Positions 1-9,581 of a stretch of DNA of 64,000 bases are shown piece after piece (the stretch's first letter is position 1; the number at the start of each line of letters is the position of its first letter). The notes below the pieces were generated by a model that was not told where the DNA came from, did no database searches, and was given only the letters and a program-made list of their open reading frames with translations. The stretch is from NCBI RefSeq assembly GCF_003352085.1, contig NZ_CP025804.1, forward strand, positions 3,410,001-3,474,000. The letters run 5' to 3'. This DNA is from Sulfitobacter sp. SK012 (lineage in GTDB: Bacteria > Pseudomonadota > Alphaproteobacteria > Rhodobacterales > Rhodobacteraceae). Made by a program: the position numbers and the translations under genes.

Positions 1-305
1 CCTTCAATGTCCAAGGCCGCGCCTCCGCGCCACGCGCTCTTTGCATTGCGCCAGCCGTACCAGATCAAGAAAGCGGCCCCGCCGTAGCGCATCGCGATTT
101 CAAACCACGGCAACGCTTGGGCCAGTGCACCGAACCCTGCCACCCCAGCGATGATCAACAACGCATCCGACACCGCGCAGATCAGGCAGACGGCCAACAC
201 ATGTTGCCGCTTTAACCCCTGCCGCAAAACGAATGCATTTTGTGCACCGATCGCAAGGATCAACGTCAGACTAAGCGCAAAGCCGGGCAGAAAAGATGTG
301 ATCAC
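1..305 (-). CDS. LysE/ArgO family amino-acid exporter, C-terminus beyond left edge
   Basis: Reading from a GTG at 305 toward the left edge gives about 101 residues of a hydrophobic protein with the signature [12 protein letters not shown] at residues 20-31, characteristic of the LysE/ArgO inner-membrane exporters of basic amino acids. At least two membrane segments (about residues 5-25 and 36-60) are visible; the family normally has six segments in about 200 residues, so roughly half the gene lies outside the window. No ATG is available near this start, so GTG is the best initiation codon. The family assignment is firm; the exported substrate (arginine, lysine or another amino acid) cannot be told from this part. 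Confidence 0.85.
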   Translation of the reverse strand, partial: MITSFLPGFALSLTLILAIGAQNAFVLRQGLKRQHVLAVCLICAVSDALLIIAGVAGFGALAQALPWFEIAMRYGGAAFLIWYGWRNAKSAWRGGAALDIE

Positions 306-659
306 GCAGGGCCTCGATAAATCAGTTCAAATTTCGCAAGTTTTGCACTTGCGGCGGGCGGCTTTGCCGGTGATACCCCCCTTCCGCGCATTATCCCAGT
401 CAGCTGCGCGCACCAACTCCACATTGCCTGAATTTTTCATGCATGCGCCCCGTTACTCTTTGTAATGAGCGGCGACGGAACTTGGCGCGCTGTCCGTATT
501 GATATGCAGCGGGCAACAAAGAGCCCAAAAAAACCGGCTTGTAACCCAACCTCGCAGTTTCGTGAGGAATTGCAGACACATCACAGTGATCTGATCGGGG
601 CGGACTAGCGTATAGACTATACTAACCCTATCTGGATATCAGGTATTAAGGATAAAGAC
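306..659. other. intergenic stretch with a short palindrome
   Basis: No gene is supported here; the ORFs reading across it are frames opposite the LysE gene or lack family features. The only structure seen is a perfect inverted repeat at 610-622 (GTATAG-A-CTATAC), 38 bases before the next gene, which would overlap its promoter region. Confidence 0.5.
610..622. promoter_or_regulatory. short perfect palindrome upstream of the 79-aa gene
   Basis: GTATAG and CTATAC are separated by one base, 38 bases before the ATG at 660. The right arm resembles a -10 box, so a repressor bound here would block transcription. No regulator for it is visible nearby. Confidence 0.3.
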
Positions 660-899
660 ATGTTTGACACAAACACAAAACTAGACGTGAGCTGCAAGGA
701 ACTGGACTTGATTGAGTCCGCACTGGAGACCCAAAGCAAAATTTTGCAGGTTCAGGTCAACGCAGGAACTGAAGACGTTCTGGGCAAACTCAACGACGTA
801 AAACGCCTGCTCACGCAGATCGACAATGCACGCCCTAAACGTAAGTGCTGCACGTCTACCACCACCAGCTGGCTGAGCTTCTTGCGCCCGGCCAGCTGA
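660..899 (+). CDS. small hypothetical protein, 79 aa
   Basis: I do not recognise a family. The first 55 residues are polar and probably alpha-helical (a Leu/Ile heptad-like run from residue 14 to 52), and the tail is unusual: a basic stretch, two adjacent cysteines, then a Thr/Ser run. The ATG is preceded by a GGATAAAG ribosome-binding site and the gene stands alone between two genes reading the other way. A palindrome at 610-622 lies just upstream and could be an operator. It could be a small cytoplasmic regulatory or structural protein; reality as a gene is likely but not certain. Confidence 0.55.
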   Translation: MFDTNTKLDVSCKELDLIESALETQSKILQVQVNAGTEDVLGKLNDVKRLLTQIDNARPKRKCCTSTTTSWLSFLRPAS

Positions 900-1151
900 A
901 CAGCGAAGGCGCCACCACCTGCATTTTCAGATAGGCGCTCGCAAGTAAAAAGGATCGGAGATACGGAATTGATGCGCAGAAATGCGCTTTTTTCTTTTCT
1001 AGCCCACAATTTTCAAACCGGCTCAGCCAATAGCGAAAATTTCCGAACAACACGCAATTTCGGACAACGCCGCGCATTATATTTGTGCTGTCTAATTTAA
1101 AACCAGGTCAGATTGGTCGACACGCGGCGCTTGAGACGCCGCGCGACAACA

Positions 1152-1901
1152 TCATTCTTCGGACAGCTGTTCCATGACCTCATCTGAGGCCTCGAAATTG
1201 GTGGTGACCCGCTGTACGTCGTCGTCGTCTTCGAGCGCATCCATCAGCCTCATCAGCTTTTGCATGCTCTCTAGATCCATTTCAGTTGTGATATTGGGCT
1301 TCCAGACCAGTTTGGTAGAATCGGATTCGCCCAATTCGCCCTCAAGCCCGGTCGCGACATCGTTCAGATCCGTGTCCGCACACCAGATCACATGCCCCTC
1401 TTCGGTGCTTTCAACATCTTCAGCGCCAGCTTCAATCGCGGCCATCATCACCGTATCGGCATCGCCCGTATCAACGGAATATGTCACCTCGCCTTTGCGG
1501 TCGAACATAAAACCAACACTGCCGGTTTCGCCGAGGTTGCCGCCGTTCTTGGTAAAGGTCGACCGCACCGTTGAGGCCGTGCGATTGCGGTTGTCGGTCA
1601 TTGCTTCGACGATCACAGCCACGCCATTGGGACCGTAGCCCTCATAGCGGATTTCTTCGTAATCATCGCCCTCGCCTGCTTGGGATTTCTTGATCGCCCG
1701 ATCAATCACTTCCTTTGGCACAGAAACAGATTTTGCTTCCTTCACGGCCATGCGCAAACGGGGGTTTTTGTCAGGATCAGGATCGCCCATTTTGGCGGCT
1801 ACCGTAATTTCCTTGGACATCTTGGAAAATACCTTGGCGCGCAATTTGTCCTGACGCCCTTTGCGGTGTTGGATATTTGCCCATTTTGAGTGGCCTGCCA
1901 T
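1152..1901 (-). CDS. yebC: YebC/PmpR family DNA-binding transcriptional regulator
   Basis: The protein (249 aa) begins [18 protein letters not shown], the conserved N-terminus of the YebC/PmpR/TACO1 family, and keeps the family's [12 protein letters not shown] and [12 protein letters not shown] segments. The frame is open further upstream but the conserved start fixes the ATG at 1901. Length is normal for the family (about 240-250 aa). Members bind DNA as transcriptional regulators in some bacteria, and some family members act in relief of ribosome stalling, as mitochondrial TACO1 does in translation. An acidic run near the C-terminus (residues about 220-226) is typical. It is a single gene with no partner visible in the sequence. 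Confidence 0.95.
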   Translation of the reverse strand: MAGHSKWANIQHRKGRQDKLRAKVFSKMSKEITVAAKMGDPDPDKNPRLRMAVKEAKSVSVPKEVIDRAIKKSQAGEGDDYEEIRYEGYGPNGVAVIVEAMTDNRNRTASTVRSTFTKNGGNLGETGSVGFMFDRKGEVTYSVDTGDADTVMMAAIEAGAEDVESTEEGHVIWCADTDLNDVATGLEGELGESDSTKLVWKPNITTEMDLESMQKLMRLMDALEDDDDVQRVTTNFEASDEVMEQLSEE

Positions 1902-2120
1902 GGAAACCTCATGTCTGAAAAGTTGCTTTGCGTTTCTATATGCCAGCCCACCGCGCCCGACAAGGCCAGCGCAGAGGCTTGCAAGCAATCAAAACCCTAA
2001 CCTAGCGCGCCGGTTGCAACCGAAATCAGCCGGGCATGACGTCGAGGGGTGGAAAACCCTCAGTTCCGCCCCTACGCTCACACCGTCAAAGACCCCGTAA
2101 CGATTTCAAAGGCGACCCCG

Positions 2121-3893
2121 ATGACAACCGACCAAATTATCCTGTTTTCGCTTTTTGGAAGCGTCTTTGGCCTCTTGCTATGGGGCCGCTTTCGTTATGA
2201 TCTTGTGGCCTTTTCGGCGCTGATGGCTGGGGTGGTGTTGGGCGTGGTCGACACCAAACACGCCTTTGACGGTTTTGGTCATCCCGCGACACTGGTTGTG
2301 GCATTGGTGTTGGTTGTTTCTGCCGGGCTTGTCCGCTCAGGCGCGGTGCTCTTGATCACACGCACGTTGGTTGATGCCTCGCGCAGTCTTGGGGCGCATA
2401 TCACGTTGATGGGTGTGGTCGGCGGCGTCCTGTCGGGCTTTATGAATAACGTGGCGGCACTGGCGCTTTTGATGCCGGTCGACATCCAGACGGCGCGCAA
2501 GGCCGGGCGCGCACCAGGCCTATCGTTGATGCCACTAAGCTTTGCGACGATCCTTGGCGGGATGGTCACGCTGATTGGGACGCCGCCCAACATTATCATC
2601 GCTTCTATACGCGAAGAGGCGCTGGGTGAGCCGTTCAAGATGTTCGATTTTGCCCCCGTGGGCGGGATTGCCGCCATTGCGGGGCTTGCTTTTGTGGCCT
2701 TGATTGGTTGGCGGTTGATCCCTCAGCGCGCAGATGCGGCCGTGCAGGCCGATGATTTGGCACCCTACATGGCCGAGTTGGTGGTGCCCGAAGACAACAA
2801 GCAGATCGGCAAACGCGTGGCCGAGCTTTATGAGGTCGCCGAGAAATCTGACGTGGCGATCTTGGGTCTGATGCGTGACGGTAAACGGCGGTATGGCACG
2901 GCGCATAACACGCCGATCAGGGCGGGTGATACGCTTGTGCTTGAGGCCACCCCTGACGCACTCGACGAATTCCGCACCACGCTGGAGCTGGCGCTGGCCG
3001 ATGCCGAGCGCGAAGAGCGTCTGCATGCGGATGGCGAAGGGGTCGAACTGATCGAGGTTGTGGTCACTGAACATGCCCGGCTTGCGGGTCGAACGGCGCA
3101 ATCAGTCGGGCTTGCATGGCGCCAGCGCACCGTACTCTTGGGTATATCAAGGCAAGGCCGCAAGATCACCTCGCAGCTTCGCAAGACAATCCTGAAGCCC
3201 GGCGATATCCTTTTGTTGTTGGTGCCGCGCGATACGGCAGCCCAAGTGACGGATTGGCTGGGTGTGTTGCCACTTGCCGATCGCGGGCTGGCCGTGACGA
3301 ACGACAAAAAAGTGTGGCTGGCGATTGGGCTCTTTGCAGCGGCAGTTGCAGCCGCATCATTTGGGCTAATTTACCTGCCAGTCGCTCTTGGGATCGTGGT
3401 TGTGGCCTATGTCTTGGCCAAGATCGTCCCGCTGTCAGAGCTTTATACCCATATCGAATGGCCCGTTGTGGTGCTGCTGGGCTCGATGATCCCGCTGGGT
3501 GCGGCGCTCCAAACATCTGGCGGCACCGAATTAATTGCAGGATGGTTAATTAACCTGACCCAAGGCATGCCTGCATGGGCCGTGCTTACCGTATTGATGG
3601 TGGTCACGATGACCTTGTCAGATGTGCTGAATAATACGGCGACCACGATTGTCGCAGCACCTGTAGGCATCCAGATGGCGCAGACCTTGGGTGTATCGCC
3701 GGATCCTTTTCTGATGGCGGTTGCGATTGCGGCGTCGGCGGCATTCCTGACGCCAATTGGGCACAAGAACAACACGCTGATCCTTGGCCCAGGGGGTTAT
3801 GGATTTGGGGATTATTGGCGGATGGGATTGCCGCTAGAGATCATCGTGATTGCGGTGTCTATCCCTGCGATCTTGGTGTTTTGGCCGCTGTGA
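2121..3893 (+). CDS. SLC13/DASS-type permease with two internal RCK_C domains
   Basis: A 590-aa integral membrane carrier. The N-terminal half carries GFMNNVAALALLMPV (106-120) and LIGTPPNIII (151-160), and the C-terminal half repeats these as LNNTATTIVAAP (about 505) and LTPIGHKNNTLILGPGG (about 543), the paired signature of the ArsB/NhaD/SLC13 ion-transporter superfamily. Between them, about residues 200-385, lie two soluble TrkA-C (RCK_C) domains, usually ligand-sensing. Such proteins carry dicarboxylates, sulfate or other anions; the substrate is not evident. The ATG at 2121 is chosen because upstream codons lack homology and this start gives the same length as the facing paralogue. Confidence 0.85.
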   Translation: MTTDQIILFSLFGSVFGLLLWGRFRYDLVAFSALMAGVVLGVVDTKHAFDGFGHPATLVVALVLVVSAGLVRSGAVLLITRTLVDASRSLGAHITLMGVVGGVLSGFMNNVAALALLMPVDIQTARKAGRAPGLSLMPLSFATILGGMVTLIGTPPNIIIASIREEALGEPFKMFDFAPVGGIAAIAGLAFVALIGWRLIPQRADAAVQADDLAPYMAELVVPEDNKQIGKRVAELYEVAEKSDVAILGLMRDGKRRYGTAHNTPIRAGDTLVLEATPDALDEFRTTLELALADAEREERLHADGEGVELIEVVVTEHARLAGRTAQSVGLAWRQRTVLLGISRQGRKITSQLRKTILKPGDILLLLVPRDTAAQVTDWLGVLPLADRGLAVTNDKKVWLAIGLFAAAVAAASFGLIYLPVALGIVVVAYVLAKIVPLSELYTHIEWPVVVLLGSMIPLGAALQTSGGTELIAGWLINLTQGMPAWAVLTVLMVVTMTLSDVLNNTATTIVAAPVGIQMAQTLGVSPDPFLMAVAIAASAAFLTPIGHKNNTLILGPGGYGFGDYWRMGLPLEIIVIAVSIPAILVFWPL

Positions 3894-3899
3894 TAAGCG

Positions 3900-5672
3900 C
3901 TACCAGAAAAACGGGATCATCGCGCTGACGATCAACGACATGCTGAGGTTTAGCGGAATACCAATGCGCATAAAGTCGGTGAATTTATAGCCCCCCGGGC
4001 CGTAGACCAATGTGTTTGTCTGATAGCCAATAGGCGTGGCGAATGCACAGGATGCCGCGATCATCACTGCAACAACCAGCGGGCGCGGATCCATCCCAAG
4101 GGCAGCGCCAAGGCTGATGGCGATGGGCGTCATGATGACGGCGACAGCGTTGTTAGACACGATTTCGGTTAGGATCGTCGTGAGTAGAAAGACACAGAAG
4201 ATCACGTAAAAGGGAGGCAAGGATGCCAAACTTGGCGCGATGCTGTCAACGATCAGCGTGATTGCACCGGAGTTTTGCAAGGCAGCCCCGACAGCAAGCA
4301 TCGAAAAGATCAGCGCAAGAAGGCGCCCATCGACAAATGAAAACGCCTCTTCGGCGTCGATGCAGCCGGTGGCAAGAACCACCGCCACAGCGATGACAGC
4401 CAAAAGCAGGATCGGAGCCACGTTAAACGCCGCGAGTACCACAATGCCGAAAAGCGCCGCAATGGCGATCGGCGCGTGGCTCCTGCGATAGGCACGCGCA
4501 GAAGGTTGGCTGACGTCGACAAGGTCCATGTCAGTGGCTAGGCGCGAGATGTCTTCGGCGGCCCCTTCAAGCAGCAAGGTATCACCGACCTTTACGATCA
4601 GATCGTCCAACTGCCGTCCGATGTTTTGGTTCCTGCGGTGCACCGCCAGCGGATAGACCCCGTAGCGACGGCGCAAACGCAGATTGCCAAGTGACCGGCC
4701 CACCATTTTGCAACCCGGCGAGATAAGGACTTCAACGGTGGTTGTCTCAATCGCGGAAACTTGGTCAACGCGCTTGAGTTCTTTGTTGGCCTGAAGGCTT
4801 AGCAGTTCAGTCATCTGAGTGCGCAAAACCACGCGGTCACCGAGCTGAAGCTGAACCCCTTTGAGGTTTCGCCGCAGCGAAGTATCGCCGCGCACAACGT
4901 CAATGAGCCTAACACCCTCGCGTTTAAAGAGCCGCACATCGGTTACATCGCGCCCGATCAGGTTGCTTTCGGGCGGGATCACAGCTTCGGTAAAGAATTT
5001 CATCTTTGAGCGATCTGACAGCATGTTGGCCATGGAATCGCGGCTTGGCAGCAGCTTTCGGCCGATTGTGCTCATGTAAATGAGGCCCCAAGCACAAACA
5101 ATCAGACCAATGGGCAGGATTTCGAAGATACCAAACGGTTCCATCCCGTTTTCGCGGGCCACACCATCAACCAGAAGGTTCGTCGAGGTGCCGATCAACG
5201 TCAGTGAGCCACCCATGATCGCGGCATAGCTGAGGGGGATCAGCAGCTTGGACGCTTTCGTACCCAAGGTTTTGCTGAGCTGCACAACGACGGGGATCAT
5301 CACAACAACCACGGGCGTATTGTTCATAATCGCGGAGGCCCCCATGACCGAAAGGATCACGCCCACCACGGTGGTTTTGGGATTGGTGCGCGCATAGCGT
5401 TCTGCCAGCCGGGTTAGTACATCCAGCGCGCCCGTGCGCACCAGCGCCCCCATAACAATGAACATTGCGGCAATCGTCCAAGGAGCTGAATTTTGCAACA
5501 CGGCCTGCGCATCTTCGTAAGGCAACACGCCTGCAACAAGCAGCAATGCAGCGCCCGTTAGAGCCACTACTTCGGTCGGTAGGGACTCGCGTAGGAACAT
5601 GATAAACATGATCACCACGACGGTCAGTGCGACAACGGCCTCGGTCGTTTGGGAAAAGTCGAATATTTCCAT
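3900..5672 (-). CDS. SLC13/DASS-type permease with two internal RCK_C domains (paralogue)
   Basis: Also 590 aa and built like the preceding gene, which it faces tail to tail with only six bases between stops. It has MNNTPVVVVMIPVV (about 115-128) and LIGTSTNLLVDG (about 158-169) in the first half, two RCK_C domains (about 210-385, containing IPPESNLIGRD and ISPGCKMVGRS), and SNNAVAVIMTPIA plus ATPIGYQTNTLVYGPGG in the second half. The two proteins differ clearly in sequence, so this is an old duplication or separate recruitment. Expected to be an inner-membrane anion or sodium-coupled symporter; substrate unknown. Confidence 0.85.
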   Translation of the reverse strand: MEIFDFSQTTEAVVALTVVVIMFIMFLRESLPTEVVALTGAALLLVAGVLPYEDAQAVLQNSAPWTIAAMFIVMGALVRTGALDVLTRLAERYARTNPKTTVVGVILSVMGASAIMNNTPVVVVMIPVVVQLSKTLGTKASKLLIPLSYAAIMGGSLTLIGTSTNLLVDGVARENGMEPFGIFEILPIGLIVCAWGLIYMSTIGRKLLPSRDSMANMLSDRSKMKFFTEAVIPPESNLIGRDVTDVRLFKREGVRLIDVVRGDTSLRRNLKGVQLQLGDRVVLRTQMTELLSLQANKELKRVDQVSAIETTTVEVLISPGCKMVGRSLGNLRLRRRYGVYPLAVHRRNQNIGRQLDDLIVKVGDTLLLEGAAEDISRLATDMDLVDVSQPSARAYRRSHAPIAIAALFGIVVLAAFNVAPILLLAVIAVAVVLATGCIDAEEAFSFVDGRLLALIFSMLAVGAALQNSGAITLIVDSIAPSLASLPPFYVIFCVFLLTTILTEIVSNNAVAVIMTPIAISLGAALGMDPRPLVVAVMIAASCAFATPIGYQTNTLVYGPGGYKFTDFMRIGIPLNLSMSLIVSAMIPFFW

Positions 5673-5701
5673 AGTGATAGCTTGCGCCTCGCGCCAGAAA
5701 T

Positions 5702-6631
5702 TTAGCCCTTAGTGTTGCCCATCGCAGGTGCGTCGGCAAGGGCAACCTTTGGCCGGGGCTGAACCAGATACATACCAAGGAACATCGCAGCCAACGCAGC
5801 CCAAATCAGAGGGGAATATGCTTCTGACAGTATAAGCTTGGCCCACAATAAGCCAAAACCCATCACAAGATAGCTGACCTGAACGGCAAACACGGCCCCT
5901 GCCCGACCAACCAGCCAAACATATGTGGCATAGACAAAGACATGCACCACCGAAGATGCGGCCAACGCAGCTTGCGGTATATTGGGCGGCCAAACCGGCG
6001 TAACAAATTGACCCGACAGGACGGATACCGGCCCCATCAAGAGGACCCCGATCAGCGTAGCACCCCACATGACCTGAAAAGCATCGAGCCCTTCAGTGCC
6101 CCATTTGGCAACGTAATTTCCCTCGAACGCGTAGAACATGCCCGGGATCAGCGCGATAGCGACCCAGAAGAGCGGCAAGTTGAGACTCACTTCGGCACCC
6201 GGTGCCACGATCAGCAGCACCCCAAACAACCCGCAGCCAAGGCCCACCAAACGGCGGGCTTCAAACCGGTCGTTGCCTAGCAAAAGCGCGACGGGAAACG
6301 CAAACATCGGCACCATGCTGAGCAGCAGCGACAAGATACCCGACGGCAGATGCACGGCGGCCTGATAGCCGGCGGTGTTGGGTAAAATCGTCCCGATCAA
6401 CGCAAGGATCAGGTATAGCCGCAGCGCACGTGGGTTCAGCGGCAAGCGAATGCCCCGCAGCGTACAGACCGTACCCATGATCACGCAACCGATCGCGAGC
6501 TGCCAAAACACCAACCCGAAATGTCCGTAGCCCGTGCTGACAGCAATCTTGGTCAACGGGATCGTAATGCCCCAGCCAGCACCCATCAGGATCAGGACGC
6601 AGGCGTAGAATAATGTCTCGCGCCGGGTCAC
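5702..6631 (-). CDS. DMT superfamily (EamA) transporter
   Basis: 309 aa, about ten hydrophobic segments in two repeats, matching the drug/metabolite transporter EamA fold. The first segment contains GAGWGITIPLTKIAV and the C-terminal end has the usual short cytoplasmic tail. The start is a GTG whose first bases overlap the TGA of the upstream YmdB-like gene (GTGA), so the two are translationally coupled. Members export amino acids, nucleobases or other small metabolites; the cargo here is not predictable. Confidence 0.85.
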   Translation of the reverse strand: MTRRETLFYACVLILMGAGWGITIPLTKIAVSTGYGHFGLVFWQLAIGCVIMGTVCTLRGIRLPLNPRALRLYLILALIGTILPNTAGYQAAVHLPSGILSLLLSMVPMFAFPVALLLGNDRFEARRLVGLGCGLFGVLLIVAPGAEVSLNLPLFWVAIALIPGMFYAFEGNYVAKWGTEGLDAFQVMWGATLIGVLLMGPVSVLSGQFVTPVWPPNIPQAALAASSVVHVFVYATYVWLVGRAGAVFAVQVSYLVMGFGLLWAKLILSEAYSPLIWAALAAMFLGMYLVQPRPKVALADAPAMGNTKG

Positions 6632-7440
6632 GGAGCGCTTTGCTGAAGGGCCCCGCCTTGGCGAATGGAGACGATGCGCGTGGCTTTGCCAGTACGGTCG
6701 TCCGTTTCAATGTAGACACCTGACAGCGTGGCTTCACCATTTGCGGGGGTGAAACGTTCGCGCGGCATGCCAGTGATGAAACGGCGCAGGGGCTCCGCTT
6801 TGTCCATGCCAATCACCGAATTGTAATCACCGCACATGCCGCCATCGGTCATGTAACCCGTACCGCCCGGCAGGATCATCGCGTCGCTGGTGGGGACATG
6901 GGTGTGGGTGCCGACAACAAGGCTGGCCCGGCCATCGCACCAATGGCCCATCGCCATCTTCTCGGATGTGGCTTCGCAGTGGAAATCAACGATTATCGCA
7001 GAAGCCATGCCGCCCAACGGATGGGTTTTCAAAACCTCATCAAGGGCTGAAAATGGATCATCAAAGGGGCGTTTCATAAACACTTGGCCAAGCGCCTGGG
7101 TGACTAGCACCTTGCGTCCTGTTCGCGTTGTAAAGACACGCGCACCTTTGCCAGGTGCAGATTTTGAGAAATTCAGCGGCCGGATGATACGTGGTTCTTG
7201 TTCGATAAAAGCCAACATATCCTTTTGATCGAACGCATGATCGCCCAATGTCAGGCAATCAGCACCCGCCTCAAGCAGGGTCTTTGCGTGCATGCCCGAC
7301 AGGCCCATACCACTGGTCGCGTTCTCGCCGTTGACCACGACGAAATCGAGTTTCCAGTCTGTGCGCAAGCGCGGCAGGTTTTCGGTGATCGCGCGGCGCC
7401 CAGCGCGGCCCATCACATCGCCAAGAAAGAGTATTTTCAT
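6628..7440 (-). CDS. TIGR00282-type metallophosphoesterase (YmdB-like)
   Basis: 270 aa with the complete metal-ligand pattern of YmdB-like phosphodiesterases: GDVMGRAGRRA at residues 7-17, NGENAT (about 38-43), GDHAFDQKDM (about 67-76), VDFHCEATSEK (about 150) and VGTHTHVPTSDA (about 177-188). Length is normal for the family. YmdB of Bacillus hydrolyses 2',3'-cyclic nucleotides in vitro and affects biofilm formation; the alphaproteobacterial role is not established. It is the first gene of a two-gene unit with the EamA transporter, joined by a 4-base overlap. Confidence 0.9.
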   Translation of the reverse strand: MKILFLGDVMGRAGRRAITENLPRLRTDWKLDFVVVNGENATSGMGLSGMHAKTLLEAGADCLTLGDHAFDQKDMLAFIEQEPRIIRPLNFSKSAPGKGARVFTTRTGRKVLVTQALGQVFMKRPFDDPFSALDEVLKTHPLGGMASAIIVDFHCEATSEKMAMGHWCDGRASLVVGTHTHVPTSDAMILPGGTGYMTDGGMCGDYNSVIGMDKAEPLRRFITGMPRERFTPANGEATLSGVYIETDDRTGKATRIVSIRQGGALQQSAP

Positions 7441-7504
7441 GGCACCGGGTTAGGACGCCGCGCGCGTCACGGCAAGGGGTCATTCGCCGCAAGCCAGCTT
7501 TGGC

Positions 7505-8068
7505 CTAGCTGCGCGTGACCTCAATCACACCACGTTCTGTCACGATCAGGTCCAACGGTTGATCTGTCCCCTCGAGTGGGATGTCATTTGTCTCTTGGCC
7601 GGCGAAGGCAAAACCGATGGCTAATGTTGCCCGCTTTGCGCGCAGCATCTCAAGGGTACGGTCATAAAAACCACCGCCATAGCCTAATCGTCCCCCGGCG
7701 CGGTCAAAGGACAACAGCGGCACGATCACGATCTCTGGTTCAAAAAACACCGGATCCTGTGGGATCAACGCGCCAAAGGCACCAGCAGCCATCGCAGCAT
7801 CTGGGGTCCATTGTGCAAACCGCAGCGGCGTATCCGCGGCGACGATCACCGGAACACCAACCGGACCATGCGCGCTTGCCTCAGCCATGGCAGGGACGGG
7901 ATCGATTTCGGTGCGTATTGGCATAAACCCCGAAAGGGGCACGCCGCGATACCCGGCAAGCACCTCGCTGAGGTATCCGGCCTGCGCAGCATTGGCATTT
8001 TCAAATAGCGGTTTTCGGTGGGCAAATGCTGCTTTGCGTGCGGCATCTTTTGCGCCAGCCAAGCTCAT
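7505..8068 (-). CDS. 5-formyltetrahydrofolate cyclo-ligase
   Basis: 187 aa. The ATP-dependent enzyme converts 5-formyl-THF to 5,10-methenyl-THF. The family motif GRLGYGGGFYDR is at residues 126-137 and PLLSFDRAGGRLG precedes it. The frame is open much further upstream, but that part is the other frame of MgtE; the ATG at 8068 overlaps the MgtE stop (ATGA), which settles the start. The coupling to a magnesium transporter is notable because the enzyme uses Mg-ATP, though this may be coincidence. Confidence 0.9.
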   Translation of the reverse strand: MSLAGAKDAARKAAFAHRKPLFENANAAQAGYLSEVLAGYRGVPLSGFMPIRTEIDPVPAMAEASAHGPVGVPVIVAADTPLRFAQWTPDAAMAAGAFGALIPQDPVFFEPEIVIVPLLSFDRAGGRLGYGGGFYDRTLEMLRAKRATLAIGFAFAGQETNDIPLEGTDQPLDLIVTERGVIEVTRS

Positions 8069-9471
8069 AACAAAACGGCCGCTGCCAGGCCGAGGAACGC
8101 AAAAAAGCCCACCACATCTGTAACAGTTGTCACAAATGCACCTGAAGCCAGCGCGGGGTCGATCCCCATCCGTTCCAGCAAAATCGGTATGCCCGTCCCT
8201 GCAAACCCTGCCACGACCATGTTGATCACCATCGCGATCGCGATGACGTAGCCCAATTCCGGCGAACCAAACCAGATCATTCCGACGATCCCCATGATAA
8301 CGGCAAATATTGTCCCATTCACCAACCCAACAAGGCATTCACGCCGGATAACGCGCCAGACGTTCGAGCCGGTGAGATCCTTGGTGGCGATCGCGCGCAC
8401 CGCAACGGTCAGACTTTGCGTGCCTGCATTCCCGCCCATGGACGCAACAATCGGCATCAACACGGCCAACGCAACAATCTGCGCAATCGCCACCTCAAAC
8501 TGTGAAATCACCATGGAGGCGGCAATGGCTGTGATGAGGTTGACACCCAACCAGGGCAGACGCTGTTTGGTCGTCTCAATCACGCGGTCAGACAAAGAGC
8601 CTTCGCCGACACCGGCCAATCGCAAGATGTCTTCTTCGTGCTCATCATCCAGTACGGCCATCGCATCATCAATCGTAATGATCCCAATCAAGCGCCCCTC
8701 GTCATCGACCACAGGGGCCGAGATCAGGTGGTACTGGTTGAACGCATAAGCCACGTCGCCCTCATCGCGCATGGCGGGGATCACGTGAAATGTTTCTTCC
8801 AGAATGTCGCGCAGCAAGGTCGTGCGTTTGGACCGCATCACCTTGCCGAGTGTGACGTTGCCAACCGGATGCAGGCGTGGATCGACCATAATAATGTGAT
8901 AGAATTGGTCAGGCAGGTCTTCTTCTTTAGTGCGACGCAGGTAATCGATCGCGTCACCGACGGTCCAATGTTCGGGGGCCATGACGACTTCGCGCTGCAT
9001 CAGGCGCCCGGCAGAGTATTCAGGGTAGGTCAGCGCCTGTTCGATGGCCACGCGGTCGCTGTCTTCGAGCGCATCTAGGATCTCTTCTTGGCGGGAACCT
9101 TCCAGGTCCTCGACTAGATCCACCACATCGTCACTGTCCATCTCGCGGACGGCTTGCGTCAACACATGGGGCCTCAGGATCGCGATGACTTCTTCGCGGA
9201 TCGACTCGTCGAGTTCTGACAGGATTTCACCGTCAAATTCGTGGTCGTAAAGCCGGATCAAGCGGGTACGTTCAAAAGCACTGATTTGCTCAAGAAGGTC
9301 AGCGATGTCGGCTGCGTGCAGTGGCTCCATCAACTCGGTCAATTTGACCTGATCGTCGATTTCTACCGCATAGAGTATGGCGGCAACATCGCGTTGGTCC
9401 AACACGAACGCTTCGTCTTCGGTGCTGTCATCGTGAGGGGGCTCTGAGGGCTCCAAAATCTGCTCTGACAT
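8065..9471 (-). CDS. mgtE: magnesium transporter MgtE
   Basis: 468 aa. Order of domains: acidic N-terminal MgtE_N superhelical domain (about 25-135, with repeated LxELDESIREEV-type helices), a pair of CBS domains (about 140-265, containing LIGIITIDDAMAVL), and a five-helix membrane domain from about residue 290, with the pore motif SMGGNAGTQSLTVAVRA. The whole matches the gated Mg2+ channel of the MgtE family in length and layout. The ATG at 9471 was chosen because homology begins after it. It is divergent from guanine deaminase (110 bp apart) and translationally coupled to the folate gene downstream. Confidence 0.95.
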   Translation of the reverse strand: MSEQILEPSEPPHDDSTEDEAFVLDQRDVAAILYAVEIDDQVKLTELMEPLHAADIADLLEQISAFERTRLIRLYDHEFDGEILSELDESIREEVIAILRPHVLTQAVREMDSDDVVDLVEDLEGSRQEEILDALEDSDRVAIEQALTYPEYSAGRLMQREVVMAPEHWTVGDAIDYLRRTKEEDLPDQFYHIIMVDPRLHPVGNVTLGKVMRSKRTTLLRDILEETFHVIPAMRDEGDVAYAFNQYHLISAPVVDDEGRLIGIITIDDAMAVLDDEHEEDILRLAGVGEGSLSDRVIETTKQRLPWLGVNLITAIAASMVISQFEVAIAQIVALAVLMPIVASMGGNAGTQSLTVAVRAIATKDLTGSNVWRVIRRECLVGLVNGTIFAVIMGIVGMIWFGSPELGYVIAIAMVINMVVAGFAGTGIPILLERMGIDPALASGAFVTTVTDVVGFFAFLGLAAAVLL

Positions 9472-9581
9472 TGCGCTCACTCCCTTGCCTGCGCGATCAT
9501 AAACGCACCCTTTTGCGGATACAATGCCGCGGGGACGCGTTCTCGATTGCAGCCCATACGCCAGCAAGACTAGAATGCGGC

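Noticed and set aside
1174..1638. 154-codon frame opposite yebC
   Set aside because: Ser/Ile-rich antisense frame of a strongly conserved gene; no ribosome site.
7505..8338. Longer version (277 codons) of the cyclo-ligase frame
   Set aside because: The first 90 codons are an alternative frame of mgtE; the conserved N-terminus and ATGA overlap place the start at 8068.
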